Below, in pieces: positions 41,012 through 54,644 of a DNA stretch of 64,000 bases. The notes under the pieces were generated by a model, which searched no databases, was not told the DNA's origin, and saw only the letters and a list, made by a program, of their open reading frames with translations. A program made the translations under genes and the position numbers. This DNA is from Coix lacryma-jobi var. lacryma-jobi (taxonomy: Eukaryota > Streptophyta > Magnoliopsida > Poales > Poaceae): positions 94,375,104 to 94,439,103 of the forward strand of contig CM019823.1 of the NCBI GenBank assembly GCA_009763385.1. Reading direction: 5' to 3'. Numbering within the stretch: position 1 is the stretch's first letter; each line of letters begins with the position of its first letter.

Positions 41012-42471
41012 CTGGCGAGTAGCTTCGGCCGCCTCTTCGAAGGCGAGGGCGCGTCCACCACCGTTGATCCAAAACCTGCGGAGCAAGCGCATCGTGCAGT
41101 TTTGAACCTCCGCATCATCAATCTTCATTTGATGTACCTCGTCAACAGTCGGGAAAACGTGGTTTGGTTTCCTGATCTTCCAAAGGTGTTCGCAATCGGC
41201 TTGGCGAAGGGTCCCGACCATGGCCAAACCTCCGGCGTAACAACCGAAGTCGGCCGCGTTATCAACCAAAGAACTGAAAACATCCAGCTCATTTTTAAGC
41301 CAAGCTTCGAATGCCTCAGCATTAACAGCAGGTAACGGCTCCCCAGCAGAGCCGCCGGCTTCAGTCAAGCAGGTGTCAATTTTACCCTTAATCTCTCCCA
41401 TGCTTTTCTGCCACGCCTCGGACTGCGAAGCCACCTCCGAGGCCAGCTCACTTATGCGACTGTTCGCTGATAACAAATCTTTGTCTTTCTGACGGCAAGC
41501 TGCCAAAAGTTCAGCATTACTATTCGCAACCTCCTGTGCCTCCTCTCGGGACTTCTTGACTTTTTCCAAGGCAGCTTTAAGCTCAATTTCCTTATTTTCC
41601 AAGCTTCACCGAAAGTCTTTATTCTCTTTCTCGACCTTTGCCAACCGCGTGCTTATGTAGTCATGGTTTAAACCCGCCCTTCGGCACGCAGAACGACTGA
41701 GAAGCATCAATTCGGCCAACTTAACATCGATGTCATCCTGAAGCTCGCCCAACGACTGGTTGGTCAGGCGAAGCTTGGCCTCCGGCACACAAACTCGATC
41801 AAATACCCGGCCAAGAAAATGCCTTTCCTCCGGAGCGCATTGCAAATGGCACTCTCAAAGGTCCGGACTCGTGAAAAGCTCCATCGCAGGATCGGTAACT
41901 CCAATCTTATAGGCAAAATAAGGAAGCGCAGACCGGCTAGCTTCGCCATATGGCCTTTTTCCTGGAATTCTTTCTGACTCAAGGTCACCAGCAACCTCCA
42001 CACCATCAACCCAGATGTGTGACCCCGCGTACTCGGGCACCGACCCCCACACAGGGCTCTCGGACTCGAGGTCCAGAAGAATTTCATCAATACTTCGACC
42101 AGCTGCGGCATCAGCGCTCGATGAAACAACCGCCTTTCCACGCTCATCTCCAATTGACAACTCTTCATCTGAGTCACCTTCGCCACTTGAAGTATCACTA
42201 ACATCATCAGATGAATCATCTTTAGTGTTGGCTTCTTTTTCAACTTCCCTCTCCTCCTCCTTCTCATCATCATCGGAGACACCTTCGTCATCTGAAATTT
42301 GGATCAGTGCACTAATCCCGCCGATGCGGGGCACCCGCCCTCCAACCCTACCAACACCTCGACCGCTTGAAACAATGGCCGAGGAAGAGGAAGTACCGCA
42401 AACACCCGAGCCAACAACGACCTTCGTCGCAAGCGTTTTCACTCGGCCGCCGGCGCCGCCGCGGCCACGAC
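41012..42471 (-). pseudogene. Tat-2 antisense gene, exon 1, 3' part
   Basis: It encodes the RG-rich segment, an acidic Ser/Glu/Asp stretch, the GKRPYGEASRS...ELFTSPDL region, and the coiled coil to donor CAG|GTATCC. Two TGA stops (41855-41857, 41606-41608) sit where Tat-1 has Arg, so each fits CGA to TGA. No frameshift: with 59245-60343 the exon is 2559 nt, exactly 853 codons once one TSD copy is set aside. Confidence 0.8.
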
Positions 42472-42476
42472 CACGA

Positions 42477-44019
42477 TGAAGGGTCAAGATGGCGGACTAG
42501 AGGGGGGGGGTGAATAGTCCCTTTTAAAATTAAACTTAATTAGAGCGGCTAACCGAAACAAATGCGGAATTAAAACTATCGGTCTAGCCAAGACTACACC
42601 CCCTCTACCTATACTCTATGACACCTTACAAAAGATCCTAATCAATGCAAATAAGGTGTCGGGCTAGCTAGAGCTCACTTAACCAATTCTAGAAGCAAGG
42701 TCACACAAGCCTATGCAGCTAGTACTTCAAGCACGGGGGAGCTCCTAAGCAATCTAGCAAGCAAAGCACAAAGCCTAAGCTCACTAGCAATGCTCAATAA
42801 CAAGGCTACCCAAGCCAAATTAGAGAGCTCAACTTAGCTACACAAACTAAGCAACTAAACACTAGCACAAGAATAAATATTGCAATACAAGCTAGTGCAA
42901 ACAGCAGGCAGTCGGTACTACCGAGCTGTAGGGCTTCCAAACTCCTCACACCTCGAAACCTCGAACGGTCGGTAGTACCGACCCTATGGCGGTACTATCG
43001 GCAGGCCAAACTCAGCTCAACACAGAGAGCCTGCAAAACCCTTCAGGGCCACGGTACCACCGACCCTCTGGTCGGTACCACCGTGGGCGGTAGTACCGAG
43101 GTTATGGCGGTACTACCGCCAGGCCAAATCGGACTCAACACAGAGAGCATTGCAAGCAGCCCCTTGGGCGGTACTACCGACCCCCTGGGCGGTACTACCG
43201 ACCACACTCAGAAAACTCCATTTTCTTCTCTGTGTTGATCCAAATCAACTCCAACAACTTCTCCTTTGCAAATGTGCCAACACCACCAAGTGTACACCAT
43301 CCTGTGCATGTGTGTTAGCATTTTCGCATTCATTTTCAAAGGATTTTCTCTTTTACTCATAACGCCACTCGATCTTAGTAACATCGCAAAGTTAGATCGC
43401 TCAAGTGGCACTAGATGACCGATATGCAAACAAGTTTGCTCCTCTTAATAGTACGGCCATCTATCCTAAACCCGGTCATAAACTTCTCTACACACCTATG
43501 ACCGGTGAAATGAAATGCCCTACAAATATACCTTTGCCTTGCGCATTCCATTCCATCTCCTCCGGTGTTGATGCAACACATGCACCAACCTCTTCATCAA
43601 ATGATATGATCCACTTCATATCATCACATGGCCTCCATGGTCCATCGATCTTGACATCACTTGCTCTTCACCATCGCGTCGGTCCTTCGGCGCCAAGTCT
43701 TGCTTAAGCCTCCCGACACTCGGTACCAACGGCTTCAAAGCCTAAACTTGCCCTTCACCTTCGCAACCGGTCCATCAAGCCAAGTTTTGCCTTGATCTTC
43801 TCCATCTTAGCCACATGACCACATGTCATGTCACATATGCAATAAGCTCCTTCTTCACATGTGTGAGCCTTGCGACATATTCCAAGCCATTTCTCCTCTA
43901 TGGCATATGTTGCTCACACATGATCACCTATGGACTAATCACCTGTGTAATTCACTTCAAACACATATTAGTCCACCTAAGTTGTCACTCAATTACCAAA
44001 ACCAAACAAGGACCTTTCA
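42477..44019 (-). repeat. LTR A (downstream LTR), 1543 bp, internal deletion
   Basis: Same ends as LTRs B and C but about 1.25 kb shorter. The join at about 42945 connects sequence matching 49291 to sequence matching 50540 of LTR B, with 1-2 bp of shared sequence. The deletion removes the TATA-containing part (see LTR B). Confidence 0.88.
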
Positions 44020-47000
44020 ATCTCCCCCTTTTTGGTAATTGATGACAACTCTACAAAGATATGGAAATTAAGCTTATTGGATTCTATGTTACTTATCCAA
44101 CATTAAGACCATATGAAAAGATTTGGATAAGCACCATACAACCCGACTTGGTAGTGTTAACTCCCCCTACATGTGTGCTCAAATGGTTTGGTTTCAAGCT
44201 TGCACACATGCATAAATATGAAATTTGTGGGAGTGTTAGCACTACTAAGTGATGCTAAGGTATACATGATAAAATTTTACCTTTGAAGCGTGCATACCAC
44301 ATTTTGATTCATCCTTAGCATCGACCTTGCTAGAAACAAGTGAAACTAGATACCACGTGAGATCAACATTATAATCAAGGTTCTAGTTGCCACTTGCTAC
44401 ACTAAGACTATGCTCTAAATACCAAATGAAGGAAAAACAATCATCATCCAAGTCTTAGTTCTAGCAAATATTGCACACAAGCATGTAGGAATGTAAAACA
44501 TATGCAATGTGAGCAAGCAAATGTAATGCATAAACAAATGCATCAATCATGTATTCATGAGCTTGCTCCCCCTACTTGTGTGCTCTCTTTGTCCAAGAAT
44601 TTTGATCCTTTCACATTCTTCAATCTTGCTCCCTCTTGATCCATGTCCATCTTCTTTTCTCCCCCTTTGTCCTTGACATATCATAATTGACATATCTTTT
44701 CTTTAACTTCTCCCCCTTTGTCATCAATGACCATAAAAGGTATGTTGTTCTTGATACAAAGGGTTTGACACTTGAGTCTTCATTTTTTATGGACACCACC
44801 ATATGTGTTGGAATGACACCATGTGTAGGATCTTTGACCTTGATACCAATAGGTGGGGCACCTCCCCTAGTTCATAGCATGGGTCATCCACTTGATAAAC
44901 TTGAGCTCTTGTTGGTGAGGGATGTTTTGCTTGATTTGATCACTTATAGTTGAGGATCATTTGACATCTTGTAGGATACCACTTGAATGAAAATTGAACT
45001 TGATATCCATTTGCATTATTATCTTCTTCTTGAACTCTTGTCATCTTCATGAGCTTCTCATTTGTGACTTGAACTAGGCAATATTGCACAAGATATCTAA
45101 CTCGGTTTGCTCTAGAGTAAGCTTCTTCACACATCTTTCAATGGTTATCTTACTCATGTTGAATTAGACACTTGAATGTTCATCTTCTAGATCAAGTACT
45201 TGGGTTCACTAGCTCATGAACAAACTCATATACTAACCACTAGATCATATAATCAAACAAGCAATAGTGGTAGGCTATGAATTTAAACTTTTCATTTGTT
45301 ATGCGTGATCCTATTAAGCATGTACTATATGCACTAATCGCATACTAGTAAGGGATGAAATGATCATGCACATTTCAATGATACCTTTGCTATGTTGGAG
45401 AAGAGGATAGTCACATAGATTCCAAATTATTTCTCCAATAGCAATGTGAAGTCCATTTCAAAGCTTGGTGAAGACCAATAGATACCAATTTGAATACCAT
45501 TTTTCACCCATATGATTTGAGAACCACTAATGATCAAGTGCACTATATTGTTGTGGTTGGCTTGCTTCTTCATTTGATCTTTGCTTGCATATAAATACCA
45601 CTTGAGTTAGCAAGATTTGCTTTTCTATCTTGGATGTTGCTTGCTTTGCTTGGTCAATCCTTTCATTGCTTCAACTAAGCATCTCAAATATCCTTTGAAT
45701 CACCACTTCCATATTAGCCTTCCAAGTACCACACTTGGTTAACCTACAAAAGGCGGCAAGCCCCTACATAAGGGAGAATTGACCTCTCTCCAAAGAACAT
45801 CCTTGATCCTTACTCGAAATGCCTTTGTTTGATTGATCCAATGGTGAACTCATCATGATGGAAGCTTCTTGCAAGGTTGCCTGAGTTCAACTCTTCCTTC
45901 TTTGAGTCCTTTTCTTTCTTCCAAATGATCTTCAATTGATACTAGGACTTGATCTTTCTCTTCATCATGATGTTGGTCTTGATCTTCAATTTGAGTACCA
46001 AGTGTGTGCCAAATACACTCTTCAATCAAATGAACTTGTACTCATCTTTGTCATACTTCTAGCTCATCTCAAAACCAAACATATGTCCCTCAAACACTTA
46101 TAAACATGATTCCAACTTGAGGGCCTTTCAATCAAAGTGACTCTAGATTAATCCAATAATTGTCACTTTTCTGGCAGATTCTGTCCTTCTCAAAGAAACA
46201 TGCATATCTCCCAAAATATAAATCCAATGACTATGAAATTTGGTGGAGATGTGCCTCTCTAAGTTTTCTAGCAGCCATAAAAATTTGAGCTTCATTGGCT
46301 TTCTAGATTGCTACCAGATTTCAATTCTTTCCATAGTAATACATGCTGAAAGCTGCTGCACTATAGTTGACAAGATCTACTCCAAAACCAAAGTATATCT
46401 TATCCAATAATCATGAATTTTGCACAGAAACTAATATCATAAGTGTAGAGCATGTGTACCAAATTTCAAGCCAATCCAAATAGATTTGTTCATTCAAACA
46501 TGGCTATTATCACAGCTAGCTCAGATTTCAGATTTTTGACAACTTGGAGCAATTGAGCTATACTCTACCAATTTGAATCAAACTTGAGCTAACATGTTTG
46601 AATACTCTCACAAGACATATATCCATTCAAATCACTTACTAAAAGAAGTCTCATGAACATATCCATTCAAACTAACTCAAATTTGATCACTAAGCATCAA
46701 ATCCATTCAATCATCTTATAGCAAGCAACATATGCATATATATCCGATTCAATCATCTCATATGCATCTAAAATAACATGATCAACTAGAGATATACCTT
46801 AGTAGCTCATGATCATCCAAAAGCAAGCTTCAACTAAATTTGATTGCAAGCCTTCAAATATTCCATTTTACCACCACAACTTGATCTTTTGCACTTGTAT
46901 GTTGTAGCACTTGGACTTCACTCTTTTGTCTTGGCATTGGGATGGATTTGCACTAAGCTTCATTACTTGATTCAATCACATGATGATCAACATAGAACAA

Positions 47001-47039
47001 ATTGAATCAAGTCTCCAATGCCATGGTACCTACACACAT
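44020..47039 (-). other. Internal non-coding region, unit 1
   Basis: About 3 kb downstream of gag with no protease, integrase, RT or RNase H motif and no long open frame. AT-rich. Purine tracts (as ctccccct on the plus strand) occur near 44021, 44162, 44569, 44660 and 44710, the multiple polypurine tracts of Sireviruses. The first, next to LTR A, is the likely primer. Near-identical to 51624-54644. Confidence 0.8.
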
Positions 47040-48785
47040 TCATCCACTAGTTGATGGTACCCAAACTTGTTTGGGTCCTCTCAAGTTAGGTGCAACATAC
47101 TTTGGCATAGCCTTAGTATGAATAGCGGGATGAGTTGTAATGGTAGTCTTAGAGGTACCATTATCATCCTTCCTAAGCATAGAATCATTAGCAATTGAAA
47201 TAGGCTTAGGAATGTTACCTAGGGGACATGAATGAGCCATGTGTCCCCTTTCCCGGCATGAGTAGCAATTTCTTCTTGATTGAGCCTTCTCTTCCTTGCT
47301 CATGTGTTGCTTCTCATTGCCTTGCCTCACTTGGGTTGCTTGAGCCTTCTTCTCAAGCTTGTTGGGACACTTTGAGGCAAAGTGACCCATCTTCTCACAT
47401 TCATAGCACTTGACTTGGGCGAGGTCTTGTGTTGATCTTGATCTTCTACCTCCCCTTCTTGTCTTCTTCCCCATATCATCATCTTCATGGTTGATCTTGA
47501 TTTGATCTTGGGGCTTCTTCTTGTTGGGGCAAGCTTTTGCAAGATGTCCCATCTCATGGCATTGATAGCACATGAAATGAGATAGCTTTTCTTGTTCTTG
47601 CTTCTTCATTTCTCTTTCATGTCTTCTCTTGCCCCATCTCTTGCCTTTGACATTGCTTTTGTCAAAGCCAATGCCACTCATGTCACCATAGCTTCTTTGA
47701 TTTTTCATCATGTGCTCATGGGTGACCTTTGATCTACACCACCTCTCTAACTTGTTGCTCAAGTTCTTCACTTCACTTTTGAGCTCATTGTTCTCCTTCA
47801 AAATGTTAGTCTCACAAGACAAGGAAGTAGAACAAGCATCTATATGTGAAGAACATGGCATAGATAATAAATCATTACAAGAGGTGGATACATGCTTCTT
47901 CTCTACATCACAAGGGTTAGCACAAATATGTGATTGATCATTTGACCCAAATGATGAGCTCTCACTAGTTTTAGTTTCTACATTAGAAAGCTTCTTAGTG
48001 AGAAAAGCATGGTCTTGTACCAAGTTGTCATGAGCAACACTAAGTTCCTCATGAGTCAATTTAAGCTCATCATGTGAACAAGTAGTGACATAAAGTAGAT
48101 GCTTTTGTTGTTCACATGCATACTTTAGAAATGAGTTTTCTTTTTCTAATTTTGCATTTTTAGACATCTCATTTTCTAAAGCTTTGGTGAGTCTACATAC
48201 AAGCTCTACATTTGGATCATCACAATCAACTACCACATTTGCAAATGATACCTTGGTGTCACCGTGTGACATGAAGCAATGTGGTGTAGAGGAAGAGCTT
48301 GTGGAGACATCACTCTCATAGCCATCATCCTTGTCAAGTGATCTTGTGGATTGATCATCATCTTCATCACTTGACCATGAGGTGGAGCAATCTTCCACAA
48401 CCGCCATGTTGTGGTCATGCTCAACATCCTCATGTGCCTCCTTCTCGGGCTCACTAACATCATCATCATTTGGATCACTCCCATACTTGTCATTTAGGTA
48501 CTTCCACATGTTATGGGAGGACTCCATATCCATGATCTCACTAAAGATATCATCATGCAAAGATCTAAAAATGATGTTAGTAGCTTGGCACTCGAGATCT
48601 AGGCATTTCTCTTGTGCTTGAGTTAGATTCTTTTCATCCAACACATGAGAAAAGCCTACATCTACGATCCACCACATTTGAGGGCAAATAAACTTGAAAT
48701 TACACATCATCCAAGTTTTCCATCGTGTAAAGTGAGTGCCATTAAAAATGTGTGGACAATCAATGCCTAGCCCGTAAGTCGCCAT
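47040..48785 (-). CDS. Sirevirus-like gag, unit 1, 581 aa
   Basis: The ATG at 48785 is the first after the primer site (48823-48834); the frame is open further upstream into the LTR but unit 2 also starts here. N-terminal capsid region (IFNGTHFTRWKTWMMCNF, about 15-110) is of the Copia gag type. An acidic stretch (130-190) and a coiled-coil-rich middle (about 205-370) follow. Three CCHC knuckles are CYQCHEMGHLAKAC, CYECEKMGHFASKC and CYSCRERGHMAHSC (about 420-545). It ends RGPKQVWVPSTSG, a motif normally at the gag-pol border in Sireviruses, then a stop. It can package RNA but encodes no enzymes, so it would depend on an autonomous partner. Confidence 0.88.
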   Translation of the reverse strand: MATYGLGIDCPHIFNGTHFTRWKTWMMCNFKFICPQMWWIVDVGFSHVLDEKNLTQAQEKCLDLECQATNIIFRSLHDDIFSEIMDMESSHNMWKYLNDKYGSDPNDDDVSEPEKEAHEDVEHDHNMAVVEDCSTSWSSDEDDDQSTRSLDKDDGYESDVSTSSSSTPHCFMSHGDTKVSFANVVVDCDDPNVELVCRLTKALENEMSKNAKLEKENSFLKYACEQQKHLLYVTTCSHDELKLTHEELSVAHDNLVQDHAFLTKKLSNVETKTSESSSFGSNDQSHICANPCDVEKKHVSTSCNDLLSMPCSSHIDACSTSLSCETNILKENNELKSEVKNLSNKLERWCRSKVTHEHMMKNQRSYGDMSGIGFDKSNVKGKRWGKRRHEREMKKQEQEKLSHFMCYQCHEMGHLAKACPNKKKPQDQIKINHEDDDMGKKTRRGGRRSRSTQDLAQVKCYECEKMGHFASKCPNKLEKKAQATQVRQGNEKQHMSKEEKAQSRRNCYSCRERGHMAHSCPLGNIPKPISIANDSMLRKDDNGTSKTTITTHPAIHTKAMPKYVAPNLRGPKQVWVPSTSG

Positions 48786-48822
48786 CCTCTCGGGTCGGTA
48801 AAGACCACAAATGAGAGACCTA

Positions 48823-48834
48823 GCTCTGATACCA
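48823..48834 (-). promoter_or_regulatory. Primer-binding site, unit 1
   Basis: On the minus strand: TGGTATCAGAGC, two bases inside LTR B's inner end. Initiator-Met type. Confidence 0.88.
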
Positions 48835-48836
48835 CT

Positions 48837-51623
48837 TGAAGGGTCGAGATGGCGGACTAGAGGGGGGGGTGAATAGTCCCTTTTAAAATTAAACTTAATT
48901 GGAGCGGCTAACCGAAACAAATGCGGAATTAAAACTATCGGTCTAGCCAAGACTACACCCCCTCTACCTATACTCTATGACACCTTACAAAAGATCCTAA
49001 TCAATGCAAATAAGGTGTCGGGCTAGCTAGAGCTCACTTAACCAATTCTAGAAGCAAGGTCACACAAGCCTATGCAACTAGTACTTCAAGCACGGGGGAG
49101 CTCCTAAGCAATCTAGCAAGCAAAGCACAAAGCCTAAGCTCACTAGCAATGCTCAATAACAAGGCTACCCAAGCCAAATTAGAGAGCTCAACTTAGCTAC
49201 ACAAACTAAGCAACTAAACACTAGCACAAGAATAAATATTGCAATACAAGCTAGGGCAAACAGCAGGCAGTCGGTACTACCGAGCTGTAGGGCCGGTACT
49301 ACCGATGCCGGTACTACCAGGCTTCCAAGCCGGTACTACCGAGCACCTGCAGGAAGCTACGAAATCGAAGGGGGTGAGATGCAATCTCAGATCTAGCAAT
49401 TACCCCACTTCCCTAGATGTTGTAGATGCCGATTGTAGCTTCCTCACGTCTTGATTCCTTGCCAAAATGTGGATCGAGCCTTCCCAACCTAAGATAGAGT
49501 GATAGAGGGAGGAAGAACACGAAGAACACAAGAACAAGCGTAATATGCAAGGAAACAAGAATAATAAGAGCAACAAGGGACGGGGACACAAGATTTTATC
49601 CCGAGGTTCACTTGGTTGCCACCAAGCTAGTCCCCGTTGAAGCAAGCCCAAGGTTGCCGCCGATCCTCTTGCTAGTGGTGACCCTAAGTCACGCTCTCCA
49701 CGATGGAGTGCTCACCAAGAGCTCTAGCGTTCGATCCGGCCGGACCACTTGGCGCTCTTCACGCCTCTTCTCCACTAGAGTTGCTCTTCGCGATCTCCCG
49801 CGGGGCAAGCACAATGCCCCTCACAAATCTTCTCCGGAGCCACGCACAATCTTCACGCGGGCTTCACGACGGAGACGAGCACCAAGCCGTCTAGGAGGTG
49901 GCAACCTCCAAGAGTAATAAGCACCACCGGCTGGCAACTCAATCACCTAGTGCCAACTCTTGCAATCTCTCAAAGCAACGCACTAGAATCGCTCACTCGC
50001 AATAGATTCGCACACTAGCAAGCACAAGCGAGTTAGAGGGCTCCCAGGCACATCCACACAAGCCACCAAGGCTTTGGAGTGCTCCAGCAACCGGCCCACA
50101 GCCGGCCTCCACCCCTATTTATAGAGGGGAGCGGCCAACTAGCCGTTTCCCCTTTCCTGCGCTTCGGTCGGTAGTACCGACCCCCCTGGGCGGTAGTACC
50201 GACAGTGTCAGAACTAGCCGTTACACACGGCGCGTTGACCAAAACGAACAACCGACTCCTGGTCGGTACCTCCGACGGTCGGTAGTACCGGCCCTATGGC
50301 GGTACTACCGACAGGCCAAACTGGGGACTATACAGAGAGCCCCGAACTCCTTCGCCTTCGGATCTTCCAAAGGTCGGTAGTACCGGCCCTATGGCGGGAC
50401 TACCGACAGGCCAACATTGGATCTACACAGAGAGCATCCAAAACTCCTCCATACCATGGTACTACCGACCCCCTGGTCGGTACTACCGGCCCTATGGCGG
50501 TACTACCGGTAGGCCAAAACTGGCCACTTCCAGAGAGCTTCCAAACTCCTCACACCTCGAAACCTCGAACGGTCGGTAGTACCGACCCTATGGCGGTACT
50601 ACCGGCAGGCCAAACTCAGCTCAACACAGAGAGCCTGCAAAACCCTTCAGGGCCACGGTACCACCGACCCTCTGGTCGGTACCACCGCGGGCGGTAGTAC
50701 CGAGGTTATGGGGGTACTACCGCCAGGCCAAATCGGACTCAACACAGAGAGCATTGCAAGCAGCCCCTTGGGCGGTACTACCGACCCCCTGGGCGGTACT
50801 ACCGACCACACTCAGAAAACTCCATTTTCTTCTCTGTGTTGATCCAAATCAACTCCAACAACTTCTCCTTTGCAAATGTGCCAACACCACCAAGTGTACA
50901 CCATCCTGTGCATGTGTGTTAGCATTTTCGCATTCATTTTCAAAGGATTTTCTCTTTTACTCATAACGCCACTCGATCTTAGTAACATCGCAAAGTTAGA
51001 TCGCTCAAGTGGCACTAGATGACCGATATGCAAACAAGTTTGCTCCTCTTAATAGTACGGCCATCTATCCTAAACCCGGTCATAAACTTCTCTACACACC
51101 TATGACCGGTGAAATGAAATGCCCTACAAATATACCTTTGCCTTGCGCATTCCATTCCATCTCCTCCGGTGTTGATGCAACACATGCACCAACCTCTTCA
51201 TCAAATGATATGATCCACTTCATATCATCACATGGCCTCCATGGTCCATCGATCTTGACATCACTTGCTCTTCACCATCGCGTCGGTCCTTCGGCGCCAA
51301 GTCTTGCTTAAGCCTCCCGACACTCGGTACCAACGGCTTCAAAGCCTAAACTTGCCCTTCACCTTCGCAACCGGTCCATCAAGCCAAGTTTTGCCTTGAT
51401 CTTCTCCATCTTAGCCACATGACCACATGTCATGTCACATATGCAATAAGCTCCTTCTTCACATGTGTGAGCCTTGCGACATATTCCAAGCCATTTCTCC
51501 TCTATGGCATATGTTGCTCACACATGATCACCTATGGACTAATCACCTGTGTAATTCACTTCAAACACATATTAGTCCACCTAAGTTGTCACTCAATTAC
51601 CAAAACCAAACAAGGACCTTTCA
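48837..51623 (-). repeat. LTR B (shared middle LTR), 2787 bp
   Basis: It serves both units. It holds more than 20 copies of CGGTA-C-TACCG / CGGTA-G-TACCG quasi-palindromes near 49270-49340 and 50160-50810. A TATA-like tataaata (minus strand, plus 50113-50120) lies among them. Differs from LTR C by a 16-bp indel near 50489 and a handful of substitutions. Confidence 0.88.
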
Positions 51624-54600
51624 ATCTCCCCCTTTTTGGTAATTGATGACAACTCTACAAAGATATGGAAATTAAGCTTATTGGATTCTATGTTACTTAT
51701 CCAACATTAAGACCATATGAAAAGATTTGGATAAGCACCATACAACCCGACTTGGTAGTGTTAACTCCCCCTACATGTGTGCTCAAATGGTTTGGTTTCA
51801 AGCTTGCACACATGCATAAATATGAAATTTGTGGGAGTGTTAGCACTACTAAGTGATGCTAAGGTATACATGATAAAATTTTACCTTTGAAGCGTGCATA
51901 CCACATTTTGATTCATCCTTAGCATCGACCTTGCTAGAAACAAGTGAAACTAGATACCACGTGAGATCAACATTATAATCAAGGTTCTAGTTGCCACTTG
52001 CTACACTAAGACTATGCTCTAAATACCAAATGAAGGAAAAACAATCATCATCCAAGTCTTAGTTCTAGCAAATATTGCACACAAGCATGTAGGAATGTAA
52101 AACATATGCAATGTGAGCAAGCAAATGTAATGCATAAACAAATGCATCAATCATGTATTCATGAGCTTGCTCCCCCTACTTGTGTGCTCTCTTTGTCCAA
52201 GAATTTTGATCCTTTCACATTCTTCAATCTTGCTCCCTCTTGATCCATGTCCATCTTCTTTTCTCCCCCTTTGTCCTTGACATATCATAATTGACATATC
52301 TTTTCCTTAACTTCTCCCCCTTTGTCATCAATGACCATAAAAGGTATGTTGTTCTTGATACAAAGGGTTTGACACTTGAGTCTTCATTTTTTATGGACAC
52401 CACCATATGTGTTGGAATGACACCATGTGTAGGATCTTTGACCTTGATACCAATAGGTGGGGCACCTCCCCTAGTTCATAGCATGGGTCATCCACTTGAT
52501 AAACTTGAGCTCTTGTTGGTGAGGGATGTTTTGCTTGATTTGATCACTTATAGTTGAGGATCATTTGACATCTTGTAGGATACCACTTGAATGAAAATTG
52601 AACTTGATATCCATTTGCATTATTATCTTCTTCTTGAACTCTTGTCATCTTCATGAGCTTCTCATTTGTGACTTGAACTAGGCAATATTGCACAAGATAT
52701 CTAACTCAGTTTGCTCTAGAGTAAGCTTCTTCACACATCTTTCAATGGTTATCTTACTCATGTTGAATTAGACACTTGAATGTTCATCTTCTAGATCAAG
52801 TACTTGGGTTCACTAGCTCATGAACAAACTCATATACTAACCACTAGATCATATAATCAAACAAGCAATAGTGGTAGGCTATGAATTTAAACTTTTCATT
52901 TGTTATGCGTGATCCTATTAAGCATGTACTATATGCACTAATCGCATACTAGTAAGGGATGAAATGATCATGCACATTTCAATGATACCTTTGCTATGTT
53001 GGAGAAGAGGATAGTCACATAGATTCCAAATTATTTCTCCAATAGCAATGTGAAGTCCATTTCAAAGCTTGGTGAAGACCAATAGATACCAATTTGAATA
53101 CCATTTTTCACCCATATGATTTGAGAACCACTAATGATCAAGTGCACTATATTGTTGTGGTTGGCTTGCTTCTTCATTTGATCTTTGCTTGCATATAAGT
53201 ACCACTTGAGGTTAGCAAGATTTGCTTTTCTATCTTGGATGTTGCTTGCTTTGCTTGGTCAATCCTTTCATTGCTTCAACTAAGCATCTCAAATATCCTT
53301 TGAATCACCACTTCCATATTAGCCTTCCAAGTACCACACTTGGTTAACCTACAAAAGGCGGCAAGCCCCTACATAAGGGAGAATTGACCTCTCTCCAAAG
53401 AACATCCTTGATCCTTACTCGAAATGCCTTTGTTTGATTGATCCAATGGTGAACTCATCATGATGGAAGCTTCTTGCAAGGTTGCCTGAGTTCAACTCTT
53501 CCTTCTTTGAGTCCTTTTCTTTCTTCCAAATGATCTTCAATTGATACTAGGACTTGATCTTTCTCTTCATCATGATGTTGGTCTTGATCTTCAATTTGAG
53601 TACCAAGTGTGTGCCAAATACACTCTTCAATCAAATGAACTTGTACTCATCTTTGTCATACTTCTAGCTCATCTCAAAACCAAACATATGTCCCTCAAAC
53701 ACTTATAAACATGATTCCAACTTGAGGGCCTTTCAATCAAAGTGACTCTAGATTAATCCAATAATTGTCACTTTTCTGGCAGATTCTGTCCTTCTCAAAG
53801 AAACATGCATATCTCCCAAAATATAAATCCAATGACTATGAAATTTGGTGGAGATGTGCCTCTCTAAGTTTTCTAGCAGCCATAAAAATTTGAGCTTCAT
53901 TGGCTTTCTAGATTGCTACCAGATTTCAATTCTTTCCATAGTAATACATGCTGAAAGCTGCTGCACTATAGTTGACAAGATCTACTCCAAAACCAAAGTA
54001 TATCTTATCCAATAATCATGAATTTTGCACAGAAACTAATATCATAAGTGTAGAGCATGTGTACCAAATTTCAAGCCAATCCAAATAGATTTGTTCATTC
54101 AAACATGGCTATTATCACAGCTAGCTCAGATTTCAGATTTTTGACAACTTGGAGCAATTGAGCTATACTCTACCAATTTGAATCAAACTTGAGCTAACAT
54201 GTTTGAATACTCTCACAAGACATATATCCATTCAAATCACTTACTAAAAGAAGTCTCATGAACATATCCATTCAAACTAACTCAAATTTGATCACTAAGC
54301 ATCAAATCCATTCAATCATCTTATAGCAAGCAACATATGCATATATATCCGATTCAATCATCTCATATGCATCTAAAATAACATGATCAACTAGAGATAT
54401 ACCTTAGTAGCTCATGATCATCCAAAAGCAAGCTTCAACTAAATTTGATTGCAAGCCTTCAAATATTCCATTTTACCACCACAACTTGATCTTTTGCACT
54501 TGTATGTTGTAGCACTTGGACTTCACTCTTTTGTCTTGGCATTGGGATGGATTTGCACTAAGCTTCATTACTTGATTCAATCACATGATGATCAACATAG

Positions 54601-54644
54601 AACAAATTGAATCAAGTCTCCAATGCCATGGTACCTACACACAT
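51624..54644 (-). other. Internal non-coding region, unit 2
   Basis: Copy of 44020-47039 with only scattered differences (for example one A/G change in a purine tract near 52306, one in 'aactcagtttg' near 52706, and a one-base indel near 53210). No gene seen. Confidence 0.8.

Noticed and set aside
42470..42490. Continuation of the Tat-2 exon 1 frame into the insert with a new start
   Set aside because: The few extra codons come from LTR A; the true upstream sequence is across the insertion at 59245.
43405..43707. 100-codon frame repeated in LTRs A, B and C (43405, 51009, 58630)
   Set aside because: It lies within the LTRs on the strand opposite to the element; identical copies reflect LTR duplication, not a gene.
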